Positions 34,540-43,651 of a stretch of DNA of 64,000 nucleotides are shown piece after piece (the first letter of the stretch is position 1; every line of letters begins with the position of its first letter). Origin of the DNA: Chloracidobacterium sp. N (lineage in GTDB: Bacteria > Acidobacteriota > Blastocatellia > Chloracidobacteriales > Chloracidobacteriaceae); the NCBI RefSeq assembly GCF_018304765.1, contig NZ_CP072642.1:169501-233500 (forward strand), written 5' to 3'. Below the pieces are notes generated by a model. That model was not told the DNA's origin and did not search any database. It was given only the letters and a program-made list of their open reading frames with translations. Both the position numbers and the translations under genes were made by a program.

Positions 34540-35096
34540 GATGGGCGTCTCCCGACAGAAATTCGACTGGGACGCTCACCCGCCGGGAGGCTGGGCGGGA
34601 GGGGGTGGGCGTCATCTGAAACCTTGGGCGATACGTTCAGGTCGGCCAGGCGCCGTTCGAGCCGTTGCCGCTCAAACGAGCCCACTTCCGGGAAATCCCG
34701 CAGATAGGCGTGGTAAGCCCGGTGGGCGCCGTGCCGGTCGCCGGCATATTCCAGCGCGCGTCCCAGCCAGGCAGCGGCCGAGCGGCGCAGCTCGCGGTCT
34801 TCCGCGGCGCTGGCAACCCGTTGAAAGTGCTGGGCGGCCTCGGCATAGGCGCGCTGGCGGATGCACAGCTCGCCCAGGGCCTGAACGTCCTGCCAGTCGG
34901 TGTCGTCCCCGGCCGTCGCCTGGCGGAGTTCCTGCGTGAGCACCGCAACGGCCTGGTCTTCAGCGGCCAGCCGGGCCTGCCAGAAACGACGGACCACCCA
35001 CGGCCCAATCCGCTGGGCCACCCACCAGGTGAAACGCGGGTAGCGCAGGGCAATGCGCGTGATGACCGTCACGGCTCGCATCTTGAGAGTTGTCAT
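34536..35096 (-). CDS. Small TPR-like helical repeat protein
   Basis: The 186-aa protein starts with an amphipathic, tryptophan-rich helix (YPRFTWWVAQRIGPWVVRRFW) that may associate with membrane. Two or three TPR-like repeats follow (VQALGELCIRQRAYAEAAQHFQRV; SAAAWLGRALEYAGDRHGAHRAY). It has a disordered Pro/Arg tail. I do not recognise a specific family. It overlaps the polyprenyl synthase gene by 4 bp and has a plausible own promoter upstream, so it leads the minus-strand run. Confidence 0.65.
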   Translation of the reverse strand: MTTLKMRAVTVITRIALRYPRFTWWVAQRIGPWVVRRFWQARLAAEDQAVAVLTQELRQATAGDDTDWQDVQALGELCIRQRAYAEAAQHFQRVASAAEDRELRRSAAAWLGRALEYAGDRHGAHRAYHAYLRDFPEVGSFERQRLERRLADLNVSPKVSDDAHPLPPSLPAGERPSRISVGRRPS

Positions 35097-35143
35097 GAGA
35101 GTGCCTTCTTGTACGCTGGCGATGCGGGAACGTGTCGCGCCAT

Positions 35144-35171
35144 CCTATATGAAGCCGGCTGGATGTACCAA
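35144..35171 (-). promoter_or_regulatory. Candidate promoter of the TPR/polyprenyl-synthase operon
   Basis: On the minus strand TTGGTA (35166-35171) and TATAGG (35144-35149) are separated by 16 bp and lie about 48 bp before the start codon. The rest of the divergent 606-bp gap 35097-35702 holds the CarH-like gene's control region and a GACGC/GCGTC inverted repeat near 35309-35336. I see no RNA gene. Confidence 0.4.
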
Positions 35172-35611
35172 GCCAGCCAAGGCCACCGGGCGCCGCTTCG
35201 TGGGTTGCTGACCGGGGACTGCCCGGCGGTCGGACTCAAACGGAAGGCCGAGGGGGCGTGCACCCATCCTCGGCCCGGCTCGTGTCGGTTGTCCCGACTC
35301 CCTAAGTTTTGACGCGCAGCGCAACCCCCCAAGCGTCAAGAGACTTGAAAACTCCCCCCGGAGTCGTCGTTCCAAGCCTCCAAACAAGAGCGATGCGCGC
35401 CAAGCCCGCAAATACCTTTGAGCGCCGGGCCGTGTCACCGTTGCACGGCAGTGTTTGGGTCGCTCACAGACGGAAGAATATGGAAAACGCCCAAAGCGGT
35501 CAAGTCAATTTGTAAAACTTTTTCCGGGCGGGATGTGTCCGGTCCGGGGTGTTTGGTTCAAATGGCATATAAATCAAGATTTTGTGGGCTTGGCGGGAAA
35601 GTTGGGACAGC

Positions 35612-35640
35612 TTGACCAAATGCCTTGCGCGGCGTAGAGT
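35612..35640 (+). promoter_or_regulatory. Promoter of the CarH-like regulator
   Basis: TTGACC (35612-35617), a 17-bp spacer and TAGAGT (35635-35640) are present. The -10 is identical to that proposed for rpsA. Predicted transcription starts just before the tandem AAACGTTCA repeats. Confidence 0.5.
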
Positions 35641-35658
35641 AGGCGCGTTCCCGATTGG

Positions 35659-35676
35659 AAACGTTCAAAACGTTCA
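35659..35676 (+). promoter_or_regulatory. Tandem 9-bp repeats, candidate operator
   Basis: AAACGTTCA occurs twice head-to-tail (35659-35667 and 35668-35676), with a related CGTTCAAAAC at 35709-35718. CarA/CarH/LitR repressors bind short direct repeats overlapping or following their own promoters, so an autoregulatory operator is likely. Binding is inferred from position and pattern only. Confidence 0.5.
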
Positions 35677-35702
35677 CTCTTGTCGGAATTGGGAAACCCG
35701 GC

Positions 35703-36665
35703 GTGCCGCGTTCAAAACACACCATCCAGCCTGTCACCACCGCACAACAGACCTATTCCACCGCCGAGGTGGCCCGGATGTGGGCCGTCAGTGAGTCCTC
35801 GGTCAAGCGGTGGAGCGACAGCGGCGTCCTGGCCTGCATTCGGACGCCGGGCGGACACCGGCGCTTTACGCCGCAGGCGTTGCTGGATTTTCAGCGGGCC
35901 GGTGGTGTGCTGCGGCACGGCGGGCAGTCCGGGTCCGGCGCCGTGTCGGTGGTGTCCGATGAAGCGGCGGCGGTCACGGCGTCGCTGGATCAGGCGTTGG
36001 CGGCGCGCGACTGGGCGGTGCTTCAGGCGCAGTACTACGAAGCGGCCGTGGCGGGCGATGAGCTGGCCGGTGTGGCGGTGCTGGAGCGGGCCTACCGGAG
36101 CGGGATACCGGTGGTGGCGTTGAAGGAGCACGTGTTGACGCCGGTGCTGCACCTGATTGGCGAGCGGTGGCGGCGGGGTGAACTCAACATCTGGGAAGAG
36201 CACCTGGCGTCGCAGGTGACACTGGCGGTGACCGAGCATCTGCACCGGCAACTGCCGCGTGCGCCGTTCAACGGGCGGCTGGCGCTGTGCGGCTGCCCGG
36301 AGGGCGACCTGCACGGAATTGCGCTGCATCTGGTTATGGAAGTGCTGGAAGTGGAAGGGTGGCGGGTGCTGTCGCTCGGGCCGAACACGCCGTTGTTTTC
36401 GTTTGCCGATGCCGTCCGGCGGTTTTCACCCCAACTCGTGTGTATTTCGGCGACGATTGTGCACGATCTGGAGCGGCTGCGGCGCGACTACGGAGACTTT
36501 TACCATACGGTGCGGCAGCACGGGGCGCGGATTGTCATTGGCGGCGCGGCGTTTGCCGATCCGCAGGTGCGGGAAATTTTCATTCACGACTACCGGGCGG
36601 CAGGACTGACGGATTTTCTTGACTACCTGCGGCGTGAATTCCCCGCACCGGCGGTCGCCACCTGA
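35703..36665 (+). CDS. CarH-like B12-binding photoreceptor / MerR-type repressor
   Basis: The 320-aa product (GTG start) joins a MerR-type winged helix (residues 18-65: STAEVARMWAVSESSVKRW and GGHRRF) to a helical bundle and a Rossmann B12 domain. The bundle carries the CarH signature W-x9-EH (Trp156, Glu166, His167; HLASQV). The B12 domain has D-x-H (Asp202, His204, in EGDLHG), the lower axial ligand. In CarH, adenosylcobalamin drives tetramerisation and DNA binding in the dark, and light breaks the Co-C bond and releases DNA, switching on carotenoid or other photoprotective genes. An upstream TTG at 35655 would place the candidate operator inside the gene, so I prefer 35703. A B12-synthesis gene (cobS) is in the same window. 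Confidence 0.8.
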   Translation: MPRSKHTIQPVTTAQQTYSTAEVARMWAVSESSVKRWSDSGVLACIRTPGGHRRFTPQALLDFQRAGGVLRHGGQSGSGAVSVVSDEAAAVTASLDQALAARDWAVLQAQYYEAAVAGDELAGVAVLERAYRSGIPVVALKEHVLTPVLHLIGERWRRGELNIWEEHLASQVTLAVTEHLHRQLPRAPFNGRLALCGCPEGDLHGIALHLVMEVLEVEGWRVLSLGPNTPLFSFADAVRRFSPQLVCISATIVHDLERLRRDYGDFYHTVRQHGARIVIGGAAFADPQVREIFIHDYRAAGLTDFLDYLRREFPAPAVAT

Positions 36666-36727
36666 CCAAGCCGTACGCCAAGCCGTGCGGGTTGCTCACG
36701 TGCCAGCGTCTCATGCCGGCGCCCTTC

Positions 36728-36778
36728 CAGTTGCAATCCCCGGCCAGTTGCAATCCCCGGCCAGTTGCAATCCCCGGC
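36728..36778 (+). repeat. Three perfect tandem 17-bp repeats
   Basis: CAGTTGCAATCCCCGGC occurs three times in exact tandem at 36728-36744, 36745-36761 and 36762-36778. It lies in the 245-bp gap between the CarH-like gene and the TPR gene. A copy number of three with no mismatch suggests recent expansion. No other element is evident in the gap. Confidence 0.95.
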
Positions 36779-36910
36779 GGGCGGCTGCTGGTGGTCCCGC
36801 CCGTGCGGGCCGGGCAGAATATCCAGCCGAAGACTGCCTGCCATCATTCCCATGTGGCGGCAAGTCGGTTAGATTTACAGACTGCAACTGCGCCTCGCCG
36901 GAGGCGTACG

Positions 36911-39019
36911 ATGAGTCATAGGCTTCTCCCTGCGCACTTCTGGAGTTTCACCGCCATGCCAGCTTCACGCCTTGCCCTACTGCTTTCAGGCTGCTGCCTC
37001 ACGGTCGGTTCCCTTGCGGCCCCGGCGTTTTCCCAACAATCACCCAAGCCACGGGTCGAGAAGCCCCAGCCCGCCGCCCCGGCCCCAGCCGCCGCCCCGG
37101 CCCCAGCCGCCGCCCCGGCGCCGGCCAGAGTGTCCCGTGAGCAGCGCATCCAGGCCTACGAAAAGTTCCTTCAGGCACGGCGCTACATTGCCCAGGCCGA
37201 CCCGCTCAACGCCATCACCGCCTTCAAGGAAGTGCTGGCGCTTGACCCCACGGCCGCCACGGCACACGTCGAGTTGGGCAATCTGTACCTGGAAGGACGC
37301 AACCTGCGGGATGCCGAATATCACGCCCGCCAGGCCGTGGCGCTCGACCCCGAAGATGCCATGGCCCACTGGCTGCTCGGACGGGTGCTCTTTCTCCAGT
37401 CCAGCGGCGCGGCACTCAACCGCGAAAAAGCCCGCGAAGCCGTTGCCGCCTTTGAAACCGTTGCCAAACTGGACGCCCTCAATCTCGATGTGTACCGGTT
37501 GCTTGGCCGGCTCTACCGCGATTTGAACGATACCGAAAATGCCCTCTCCGCCTACGCCAAACTCATTGGTGCCAATCAGGGCGGACCCGAAGAGTTCGCC
37601 GCCGCCACCGAGCTGTACTTCCGCAAGCGGCGCTACCGGGACGCCGCCAACACCGCCCGCCAGGCCTATGCCCTGAGCGGCGAAAACCCCCAGTGGGGCT
37701 ACCAGCTTTCACAGGCCCTGCTGTACGCCGGCCAAACCGCCGAGGCCATTGACGTTCTCAAGGAACTGCTCGAAGAAAACGGCAACAACCTGCGGCTCAT
37801 CCTCAGTTACGCCGAAGCCCTCATGCGCGGCGGACGCTACCCTGAAGCCGAGCAGCAGGTCCAGCGCGTCCTCTCCGAACGCCCCAACCATCCCGAAGCC
37901 CTCTCCATTCTGGCCCAGGTGCAACGGCGCAGCGGCCGGCGCGAAGAGGCCGTCAAAACCCTCCGCCAGGCGCTGGCCGGACAGGACGTGACCGAAACGC
38001 TCGCCCAGCAGTATGCCCTGGCTGAAACCCTCGTGGAGCTGGGGCGGACTGAAGAAGCCGTGGCGGCCTATGAAGCGGCCCTGCGCAGCGTCTCCAATCC
38101 TGACAACTCCGTGAGCGAAAGCCAGCGGGAGCGCGCGGAACTGATCCTGATGCGCATGGCCAGCGCCTACAAGGCTGCCGGAAAACTCGATCAGGAACTG
38201 GCGACCTACGACCGTATGCGCCGTCTGCTCGGCAGTGAAAGCACCTTGGCCGACCTGCTGCTCATCGAGTCGCTGCGTAGTGAAGGGAAGCACGAAGAAG
38301 CCCTCAAGTCCGCACGCGCCGCCCGGCAGCGCTTTCCCAACGAGCGCCAGTTCGTGTACCTCGAAGCCCAGGTGCTGGCCCGCCTGGGACAGGTTGACCA
38401 GGCCCTGAAAGAGTTGTCCAGGGTTGCCGAAGAGGCCGACGACGCCGGCGAAGTCGCCCAGATGAAAGCCATCGTGCTCAGCGACGCCAACCGCTTCGAG
38501 GATGCCGAACGCCTGGCGCGCCAGGCCGTGCGCTACGACGAGAAAAACATCGCTTACCTTGTCACCCTCAGCTCCATTCTCGAACGCCGCAAGCAGTATG
38601 CCGAATCTGAGCAACTGCTGCGCACCGCGCTGGCGCTCGACCCGGACAACCCCACCGCCCTCAACAACCTGGGCTACTTCCTCGCCGAGCGTAACGAGCG
38701 CCTCGATGAGGCCCTGACCCTTGTCCAGCGGGCAGTCAACATCGAGCCGACGAACAGCTCCTTTCTCGACAGCCTCGGCTGGGTCTATTTCAAACAAAAC
38801 CGCCTCGATCTGGCCCGGCAGTACATCGAGCAGGCCCTCAGCTACGACCGGCGCAACGCCACCCTCAACGACCACCTGGGCGACGTACTGGAGCGCCTGG
38901 GCGATCTGGAAGGCGCCCGGCGGCACTGGAAAATTGCCCGGAGCCTGGCCACGGACCCGGAGGACATCAACCGGATCGACGCCAAACTGCAACGCGGACA
39001 AACGGCTGAAACCCAGTAA
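36911..39019 (+). CDS. Exported tetratricopeptide-repeat (TPR) protein
   Basis: The 702-aa product has a signal or lipoprotein-like N-terminus (LALLLSGCCLTVGSLAAPAFS), an Ala/Pro linker encoded by 18-bp repeats near 37075-37125, then about 14 TPR units. Clear examples are AITAFKEVLALDPTAATAHVELGNLYLEG and, at the end, NPTALNNLGYFLAERNERLDEAL with SFLDSLGWVYFKQNRLDLARQYIEQAL. Such proteins are periplasmic or outer-membrane-associated scaffolds. ATG 36911 is preferred because GGAGG lies 8 bp upstream; ATG 36956 is an alternative. A start at 36692 would translate the 17-bp repeats and is rejected. The next gene starts 38 bp downstream. Confidence 0.8.
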   Translation: MSHRLLPAHFWSFTAMPASRLALLLSGCCLTVGSLAAPAFSQQSPKPRVEKPQPAAPAPAAAPAPAAAPAPARVSREQRIQAYEKFLQARRYIAQADPLNAITAFKEVLALDPTAATAHVELGNLYLEGRNLRDAEYHARQAVALDPEDAMAHWLLGRVLFLQSSGAALNREKAREAVAAFETVAKLDALNLDVYRLLGRLYRDLNDTENALSAYAKLIGANQGGPEEFAAATELYFRKRRYRDAANTARQAYALSGENPQWGYQLSQALLYAGQTAEAIDVLKELLEENGNNLRLILSYAEALMRGGRYPEAEQQVQRVLSERPNHPEALSILAQVQRRSGRREEAVKTLRQALAGQDVTETLAQQYALAETLVELGRTEEAVAAYEAALRSVSNPDNSVSESQRERAELILMRMASAYKAAGKLDQELATYDRMRRLLGSESTLADLLLIESLRSEGKHEEALKSARAARQRFPNERQFVYLEAQVLARLGQVDQALKELSRVAEEADDAGEVAQMKAIVLSDANRFEDAERLARQAVRYDEKNIAYLVTLSSILERRKQYAESEQLLRTALALDPDNPTALNNLGYFLAERNERLDEALTLVQRAVNIEPTNSSFLDSLGWVYFKQNRLDLARQYIEQALSYDRRNATLNDHLGDVLERLGDLEGARRHWKIARSLATDPEDINRIDAKLQRGQTAETQ

Positions 39020-39057
39020 CCCCGACCCGGCAGGGATGGAACCGTGGGTCTGAAACT

Positions 39058-40305
39058 GTGGGCTACGTCTGGTTCATTGCACAGCGTTATCTTCGCGCCC
39101 GCCGCCGCGCAACGCTGTCCGTCGCGGCTGGGCTGGCCGTGCTGGGCATCACCGTTGGTGTCTGGGCGCTGACCGTTGTCCTCGCCTTCCAGAGCGGAAT
39201 GGAATCCGAGCTGCAGGGCAAAATCCTGGCCGGAACGGCCCATCTCAATGTGCTGCGCCGGGGTGGGCGTCCGCTGCCCGACCCGGACGGCCTCAAGGCG
39301 CAGATTCAGCAGACGCCGGGCGTCCGGTCCGCCACGCCAACGACCTACCGGGAGGTGCTGCTGACGAGCGGCTCGCGGGCGGCCGCCGGGGTTTTGAAAG
39401 CCGTTGACCTTGCGGAGCCGCCGGAAACACTTGAAGTCACCCGCACCCTCTGTCCGGGAACCAACCTGAAAGACCTTCAGCCGACACGCGGCCCCGAAGG
39501 CCGGGTGCTCGACGGCATCATTCCCGGCAAACGCCTGGCGCAGGAAGCCGGACTGCGCATTGGCGATCTGGTGGAAGCCCTGACCCCCGGCGCCCGTGGG
39601 GAACTGTCGCCCTTTGGCTGGCTGCCGACGACCTACACCTTTCGCGTCGTGGGTTTTTTTGAGTCCGGGTTGTATGAGTACGACGCCGCCTGGGCCTACA
39701 TTTCCCTCGACGCAGCGCGGCAGCTCACGGGTGAGGAGACACCGGCGACGGTCATCCAGGTCATGCTTGATGACGCGCGCGCCTACCGTGACGTGGGCGC
39801 GGTGCTCCAGTCCCGGCTTGGCCCCGACTACGTCATCGAAGACTGGGCCACGCTCAACCGGACGGCCTTTGCCGCCCTCAACCTTCAGCGCCTGGCCTTT
39901 GCCGTCGTCATCGGGCTGGTCATTCTCGTGGCGGCGCTCAACATCGTGACGACCCTGATGTTGCTGGTCACGGAAAAACGCCGCGACATCGCCATTCTGC
40001 TCGCCATGGGAGCGACGCCGCGCACGATTCTGCTGGTATTTCTGGCGCAGGGATTGGCGCTGGGACTCGCGGGGGCGCTGTGTGGCGGTTTGCTGGGCGC
40101 CGCCACGGCCATTATCTGTGACCGCTACGACCTGATTCAGCTCGATGCCCGGATGTACTCCATCGCGTCCGTACCTTTTCGCTTTTCGCTGCTCGATACG
40201 GGCATCGTGCTGGGCGTTGCGCTCAGTGTGAGTCTGCTGGCCACGATTTATCCGGCCTGGCGGGCTGCCACCCTCAACCCGGTGGAGGGATTGCGCCATG
40301 CGTAG
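39058..40305 (+). CDS. LolC/LolE-type ABC transporter permease
   Basis: The 415-aa protein resembles the lipoprotein-releasing permease family: N-terminal FIAQRYLRARRR, a first helix (LAVLGITVGVWALTVVLAFQSGMESELQGKIL), a periplasmic domain of about 200 residues, and three C-terminal helices with the FtsX core (LNIVTTLMLLVTEKRRDIAILLAMGAT). LolCDE extracts lipoproteins from the inner membrane for transfer to LolA. No LolD ATPase is adjacent. The start is GTG 39058. The downstream HEAT-repeat gene overlaps by 8 bp, so the TPR protein, permease and HEAT protein form one probable operon. Confidence 0.85.
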   Translation: MGYVWFIAQRYLRARRRATLSVAAGLAVLGITVGVWALTVVLAFQSGMESELQGKILAGTAHLNVLRRGGRPLPDPDGLKAQIQQTPGVRSATPTTYREVLLTSGSRAAAGVLKAVDLAEPPETLEVTRTLCPGTNLKDLQPTRGPEGRVLDGIIPGKRLAQEAGLRIGDLVEALTPGARGELSPFGWLPTTYTFRVVGFFESGLYEYDAAWAYISLDAARQLTGEETPATVIQVMLDDARAYRDVGAVLQSRLGPDYVIEDWATLNRTAFAALNLQRLAFAVVIGLVILVAALNIVTTLMLLVTEKRRDIAILLAMGATPRTILLVFLAQGLALGLAGALCGGLLGAATAIICDRYDLIQLDARMYSIASVPFRFSLLDTGIVLGVALSVSLLATIYPAWRAATLNPVEGLRHA

Positions 40306-42982
40306 CCGGCGGCACATCGCTTTTCAGCTCGCAGCCTGGCTGGTGGTGGGGTTCACCGGCTGGCTGGTCCTGGAAGCTCCGGCGCAAACGTCGCCCCCGC
40401 CCGATGACTGGCTGGCGCGCGCGACGGTGCTGGCCGCCGCGCCCCCCTGTGCGCCGGAGGTGACGGCTGCGCTCGATGACCCGCAATGGTACGTCCGCGC
40501 CCGCGCCATCCAGACTCTGGGACGGCAACGCTGCACAGCGGCGGTCCCGGCCCTGCTGGCGCGTTTCTACCGTGAAGACTGGGACAATCAGGCGCGGCTG
40601 CTCGTGGCGCTGGGGCAGATTGGCGACCCGGCCGGGTTGCCGCCGGTGGCCCGGGCCGCCACGGGCCCGGCCGGCACGCTGCGCACCGTGGCCCTGGCCG
40701 CCCTGGGAGGTTTTACGGCCGCCCAGGTCGCGCCGGTGTTGGCCACGGCGCTCGAACAACCGCTGAACCGCGATGAAAAGTGCATTGTTGCCCGCCAGAT
40801 TGGCGTCTTCCGCCTGGCGGACTGCGCCTCCCGGCTGGCGGACTGGCTGGATCAGGATGAGGAACTCGACCGCCTCATCGCCGTGGCGCAGTACCGCACC
40901 GGAGATCAGGCTGCCGGGCGGCGCGTCATCGAAGCCTTTGACCGTCTCGATGCGCCAACCCGGTTGCAGCTTCTCAGCGACTGGGCGGAACGGCCGGACA
41001 TGCGCGCCAAAGCCATCCTGCTGAAGTCCCTGCGCTCGGAAGCGCCGGAGACCCGGCTGGCGGCAGCGCGGGCCTGGGCGGCATACGGTGCGCAGATGCC
41101 CATCGCGGAAACCCTGAACGTCCTGCCCGATGTGGATGCCGAGGTGCGTCACGTCCTCGTAACAGCGCTGGGAGGCTGCCCGGCAGAAGAAACCGTGGCG
41201 GCCGTCATCGAACGGCTGAAGGCGGAGCTACCGGCGGCGGCCCGAGTGACCTACCTGGACGCACTTGAAGCCCTTGACCGGGAGGTGGTGACGGCGGCGC
41301 TGCTGGTGGCCCGGCAGGCACGGCTGCCATTCGCCGAACAGGCTCTGGAAAAACTGGGCATCACGCCGGAGGCGCTGGCGGCCCGGCTGGCCGCGCCGAC
41401 GTTGACGCCGACGGCGCGGGTCACGCTGGCAGTTCAGCTTGGACAACTCGGCGACCTGCGGGCCTTTGACCTTCTCCGCCAGGCGTTGTTGTCCGGGGAT
41501 GAAGCGACGCGCTGCACCGCCGCCGAAGCGTTAGGGCGGTTGCAGGACGTGCGGGCGGTCGAACTGTTGCTCGATGTCCTGGACGATGATGTGCCGCGCG
41601 TCCGGTCGGCGGCGGCCGCGTCCCTGGCGCGTCTGGGGATGACGCCTGCGCGCCTGGTGGCTGTGCTGAATGCACCGAACACAAACCTGCGTACTGAGGC
41701 ACTGCGGCTTCTCGGAAGGCTCAGTGACGTTGCGACGCTGCCGGCCGTGGCGGCGCAGACGCAGGAAGGGGAGCCACTTCCGGTACGCCTGGCCGCCGTG
41801 GCAGCACTGGGTCGCCTGCGTCATCCAGATGCCGTTCCGGTGTTGGTACGTCTGCTGTCGGCCCGGGAGCCAGCCCTGCGGATGCAGGCGGTCAGCGCCC
41901 TGGGCGAGATTGGAGAGGAGCGCGCCGTTGCCGCGCTGCTGCCGCTGCTGCGCGACCCGGATGCGGCCGTGGTGGGAAAGGTCGTTGCGGCGCTCTCCCG
42001 GACAAAAGCCCCGTCGGCCGTGACACCGCTGCTGGCGGCGCTTCAGCACCCGGACTGGCGGGTCCGCGCCGCCGTGGCACACAGTCTGGATGCCTGGGAG
42101 GACGCACGCATTCCGCCGGCCCTGGCCGCGGCGTTGGAAGACCCTTCCGCGCTCGTGCGGTTTCACGCCCGCCAATCGCTGCTGAAACTGGCCGTTGCGC
42201 CAGAGACGCTGCTGCCGGTAGCCCTCGGCCAGAGCCGCCCGCGTGGGTGGTATGGCGCTTACGTTACGTTGCAGGAACTGGCGCCCGAATCCATACGGGA
42301 TGAGCTGCGGCGCTCCCTCGATGCACCCGACCCGAAGACCCGTGCCCTGGCGGCGGCGCTGGCGCGGCGCTATCCGGACCCAGACATGCTGGCGTTGCTC
42401 TGGCAGCGCCTGGACGCCGAAACCCGCTTTACCGTCCGGTGGTGGCTCGTCCGCGCCCTGGCCGACTTCGGTGAAGCGGCGCGGGAAGGGGCCATGAAGC
42501 GCGCCCGGTCGAAACAGCCCCGGTTGCGCGCCGATGCCATGCGCGTTCTGGGTTGGCTTCCGGCCAACCGGGAAAGCCAGTTGGTCTTGCGGGAAGGGCT
42601 GGCCGATGCGGAAAGCCAAGTTCGTTCGGCCGCTGTGGAAGCCTTGGGACGCATCGGCGATGTCGCCGCCCTGGCGCCCTTTCTGGCCCGCCAGAGCGGG
42701 GCTTTCACCATTGCCCCGGATGAGCTGGTGGATGCGCTGCTCGCCTGTGGTGACGCCGGGCGGGCCGTGTTGCGTCAGGCCGTGGCCGGAAGCGAGCCAG
42801 CCATTCGGGCGCTGCTGCTTCAGCGGCTTGGGGCCGACGGGCATCCTGATGCGCTGCCCCTGCTGCTGGAGGGCCTGCGCGATGCGTCACCCCTTGTACG
42901 CCAGTCCGCACGCCAGGGCTTGGCGCGGCAATCGGATGAACGCGCGGTGCAGGCGCTGGCTGCGTTGCCGGATGAACCATAA
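40298..42982 (+). CDS. Large exported HEAT-repeat protein (894 aa)
   Basis: After a signal/anchor segment (FQLAAWLVVGFTGWLVLEAPAQ) the protein is almost entirely HEAT/PBS-lyase repeats of about 31 residues, roughly 25 in number. Examples are DLRAFDLLRQALLSGDEATRCTAAEALGRLQ and HPDAVPVLVRLLSAREPALRMQAVSALGEIG. It forms an extended solenoid, probably periplasmic. It overlaps the LolC/E-like permease by 8 bp, suggesting that its partner is that transporter or its cargo. The repeats are diverged in DNA sequence, so the expansion is old. Specific function unknown. Confidence 0.8.
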   Translation: MRSRRHIAFQLAAWLVVGFTGWLVLEAPAQTSPPPDDWLARATVLAAAPPCAPEVTAALDDPQWYVRARAIQTLGRQRCTAAVPALLARFYREDWDNQARLLVALGQIGDPAGLPPVARAATGPAGTLRTVALAALGGFTAAQVAPVLATALEQPLNRDEKCIVARQIGVFRLADCASRLADWLDQDEELDRLIAVAQYRTGDQAAGRRVIEAFDRLDAPTRLQLLSDWAERPDMRAKAILLKSLRSEAPETRLAAARAWAAYGAQMPIAETLNVLPDVDAEVRHVLVTALGGCPAEETVAAVIERLKAELPAAARVTYLDALEALDREVVTAALLVARQARLPFAEQALEKLGITPEALAARLAAPTLTPTARVTLAVQLGQLGDLRAFDLLRQALLSGDEATRCTAAEALGRLQDVRAVELLLDVLDDDVPRVRSAAAASLARLGMTPARLVAVLNAPNTNLRTEALRLLGRLSDVATLPAVAAQTQEGEPLPVRLAAVAALGRLRHPDAVPVLVRLLSAREPALRMQAVSALGEIGEERAVAALLPLLRDPDAAVVGKVVAALSRTKAPSAVTPLLAALQHPDWRVRAAVAHSLDAWEDARIPPALAAALEDPSALVRFHARQSLLKLAVAPETLLPVALGQSRPRGWYGAYVTLQELAPESIRDELRRSLDAPDPKTRALAAALARRYPDPDMLALLWQRLDAETRFTVRWWLVRALADFGEAAREGAMKRARSKQPRLRADAMRVLGWLPANRESQLVLREGLADAESQVRSAAVEALGRIGDVAALAPFLARQSGAFTIAPDELVDALLACGDAGRAVLRQAVAGSEPAIRALLLQRLGADGHPDALPLLLEGLRDASPLVRQSARQGLARQSDERAVQALAALPDEP

Positions 42983-43065
42983 GCGAAACACGGCCCCGGC
43001 GTTGCCGTCACACGCTGCCGGTGGCTTGGTTGATACGTCGCACATGTGTTACAAAACGCAAATGT

Positions 43066-43102
43066 CATAACGCTCTGCCGATGGGAATCCGGCTGCGTTA
43101 TG
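43066..43102. promoter_or_regulatory. 8-bp inverted repeat upstream of the PTS genes
   Basis: CATAACGC (43066-43073) and GCGTTATG (43095-43102) form a perfect inverted repeat with 21 bp between arms, about 65-100 bp before the EIIA-type gene. A palindromic ACCGGTACCGGT follows at 43103-43114. These could be operator sites. I saw no convincing -35/-10 pair. Confidence 0.35.
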
Positions 43103-43164
43103 ACCGGTACCGGTTACGGCTTCCGGCCGCGTAACTTTCCCGTAAAAAACACAGGACGGTCACC

Positions 43165-43578
43165 ATGCCCCGCGTTGGCGGCGTCATTATCACTCACGGA
43201 CAACTGGCGACGGAGTTGCTCCACGCCGCAGAAATGATTGTCGGCGACATCCGCCACGTGCGCGCCGTCTCGATTGACTGGCACGATGATGTGGAGATGG
43301 CGCAGGGAGTCATCGAGCGCGCCATTACGGAAGCCGATCAGGGGGGTGGCGTGCTCATTCTCACGGACCTGTTTGGCGGTACGCCGACCAACCTCGTCAT
43401 GGCTTACAGCGGGCAGGTACGGGTGGAAATCGTCACCGGCGTCAACCTGCCGATGGTCATCAAGCTGGCGACGGCGCCCCCTGACTGGTCACTGCTCGAC
43501 GTTGCCCGGTGCGTGACGGAACAGGGGCGCAAGAACATTCATCTGGCAAGTGAGCTGGTGCAGATGCGGACAAGTTGA
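43165..43578 (+). CDS. PTS mannose-family EIIA domain protein
   Basis: This 137-aa stand-alone EIIA-Man domain has a phosphoacceptor His11 in GGVIITHGQLATELL, the LILTDLFGGTPTN motif and GVNLPMVIKL. It accepts phosphate from HPr. No IIB, IIC or IID gene is nearby, so it probably serves regulation rather than sugar uptake, as in other incomplete PTS systems. HPr follows after about 70 bp and EI after that. Confidence 0.88.
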   Translation: MPRVGGVIITHGQLATELLHAAEMIVGDIRHVRAVSIDWHDDVEMAQGVIERAITEADQGGGVLILTDLFGGTPTNLVMAYSGQVRVEIVTGVNLPMVIKLATAPPDWSLLDVARCVTEQGRKNIHLASELVQMRTS

Positions 43579-43651
43579 GTCTCCGCCATCCGGGCCGGCT
43601 TGATCGCTCTCCATTTTTCCTTGCTTTCCGCAGCATTGTCGAAAGGTCCCC

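Noticed and set aside
38842-40317. Antisense frame over the LolC/E-like permease
   Set aside because: Composition is shadow-like and it crosses two real genes.
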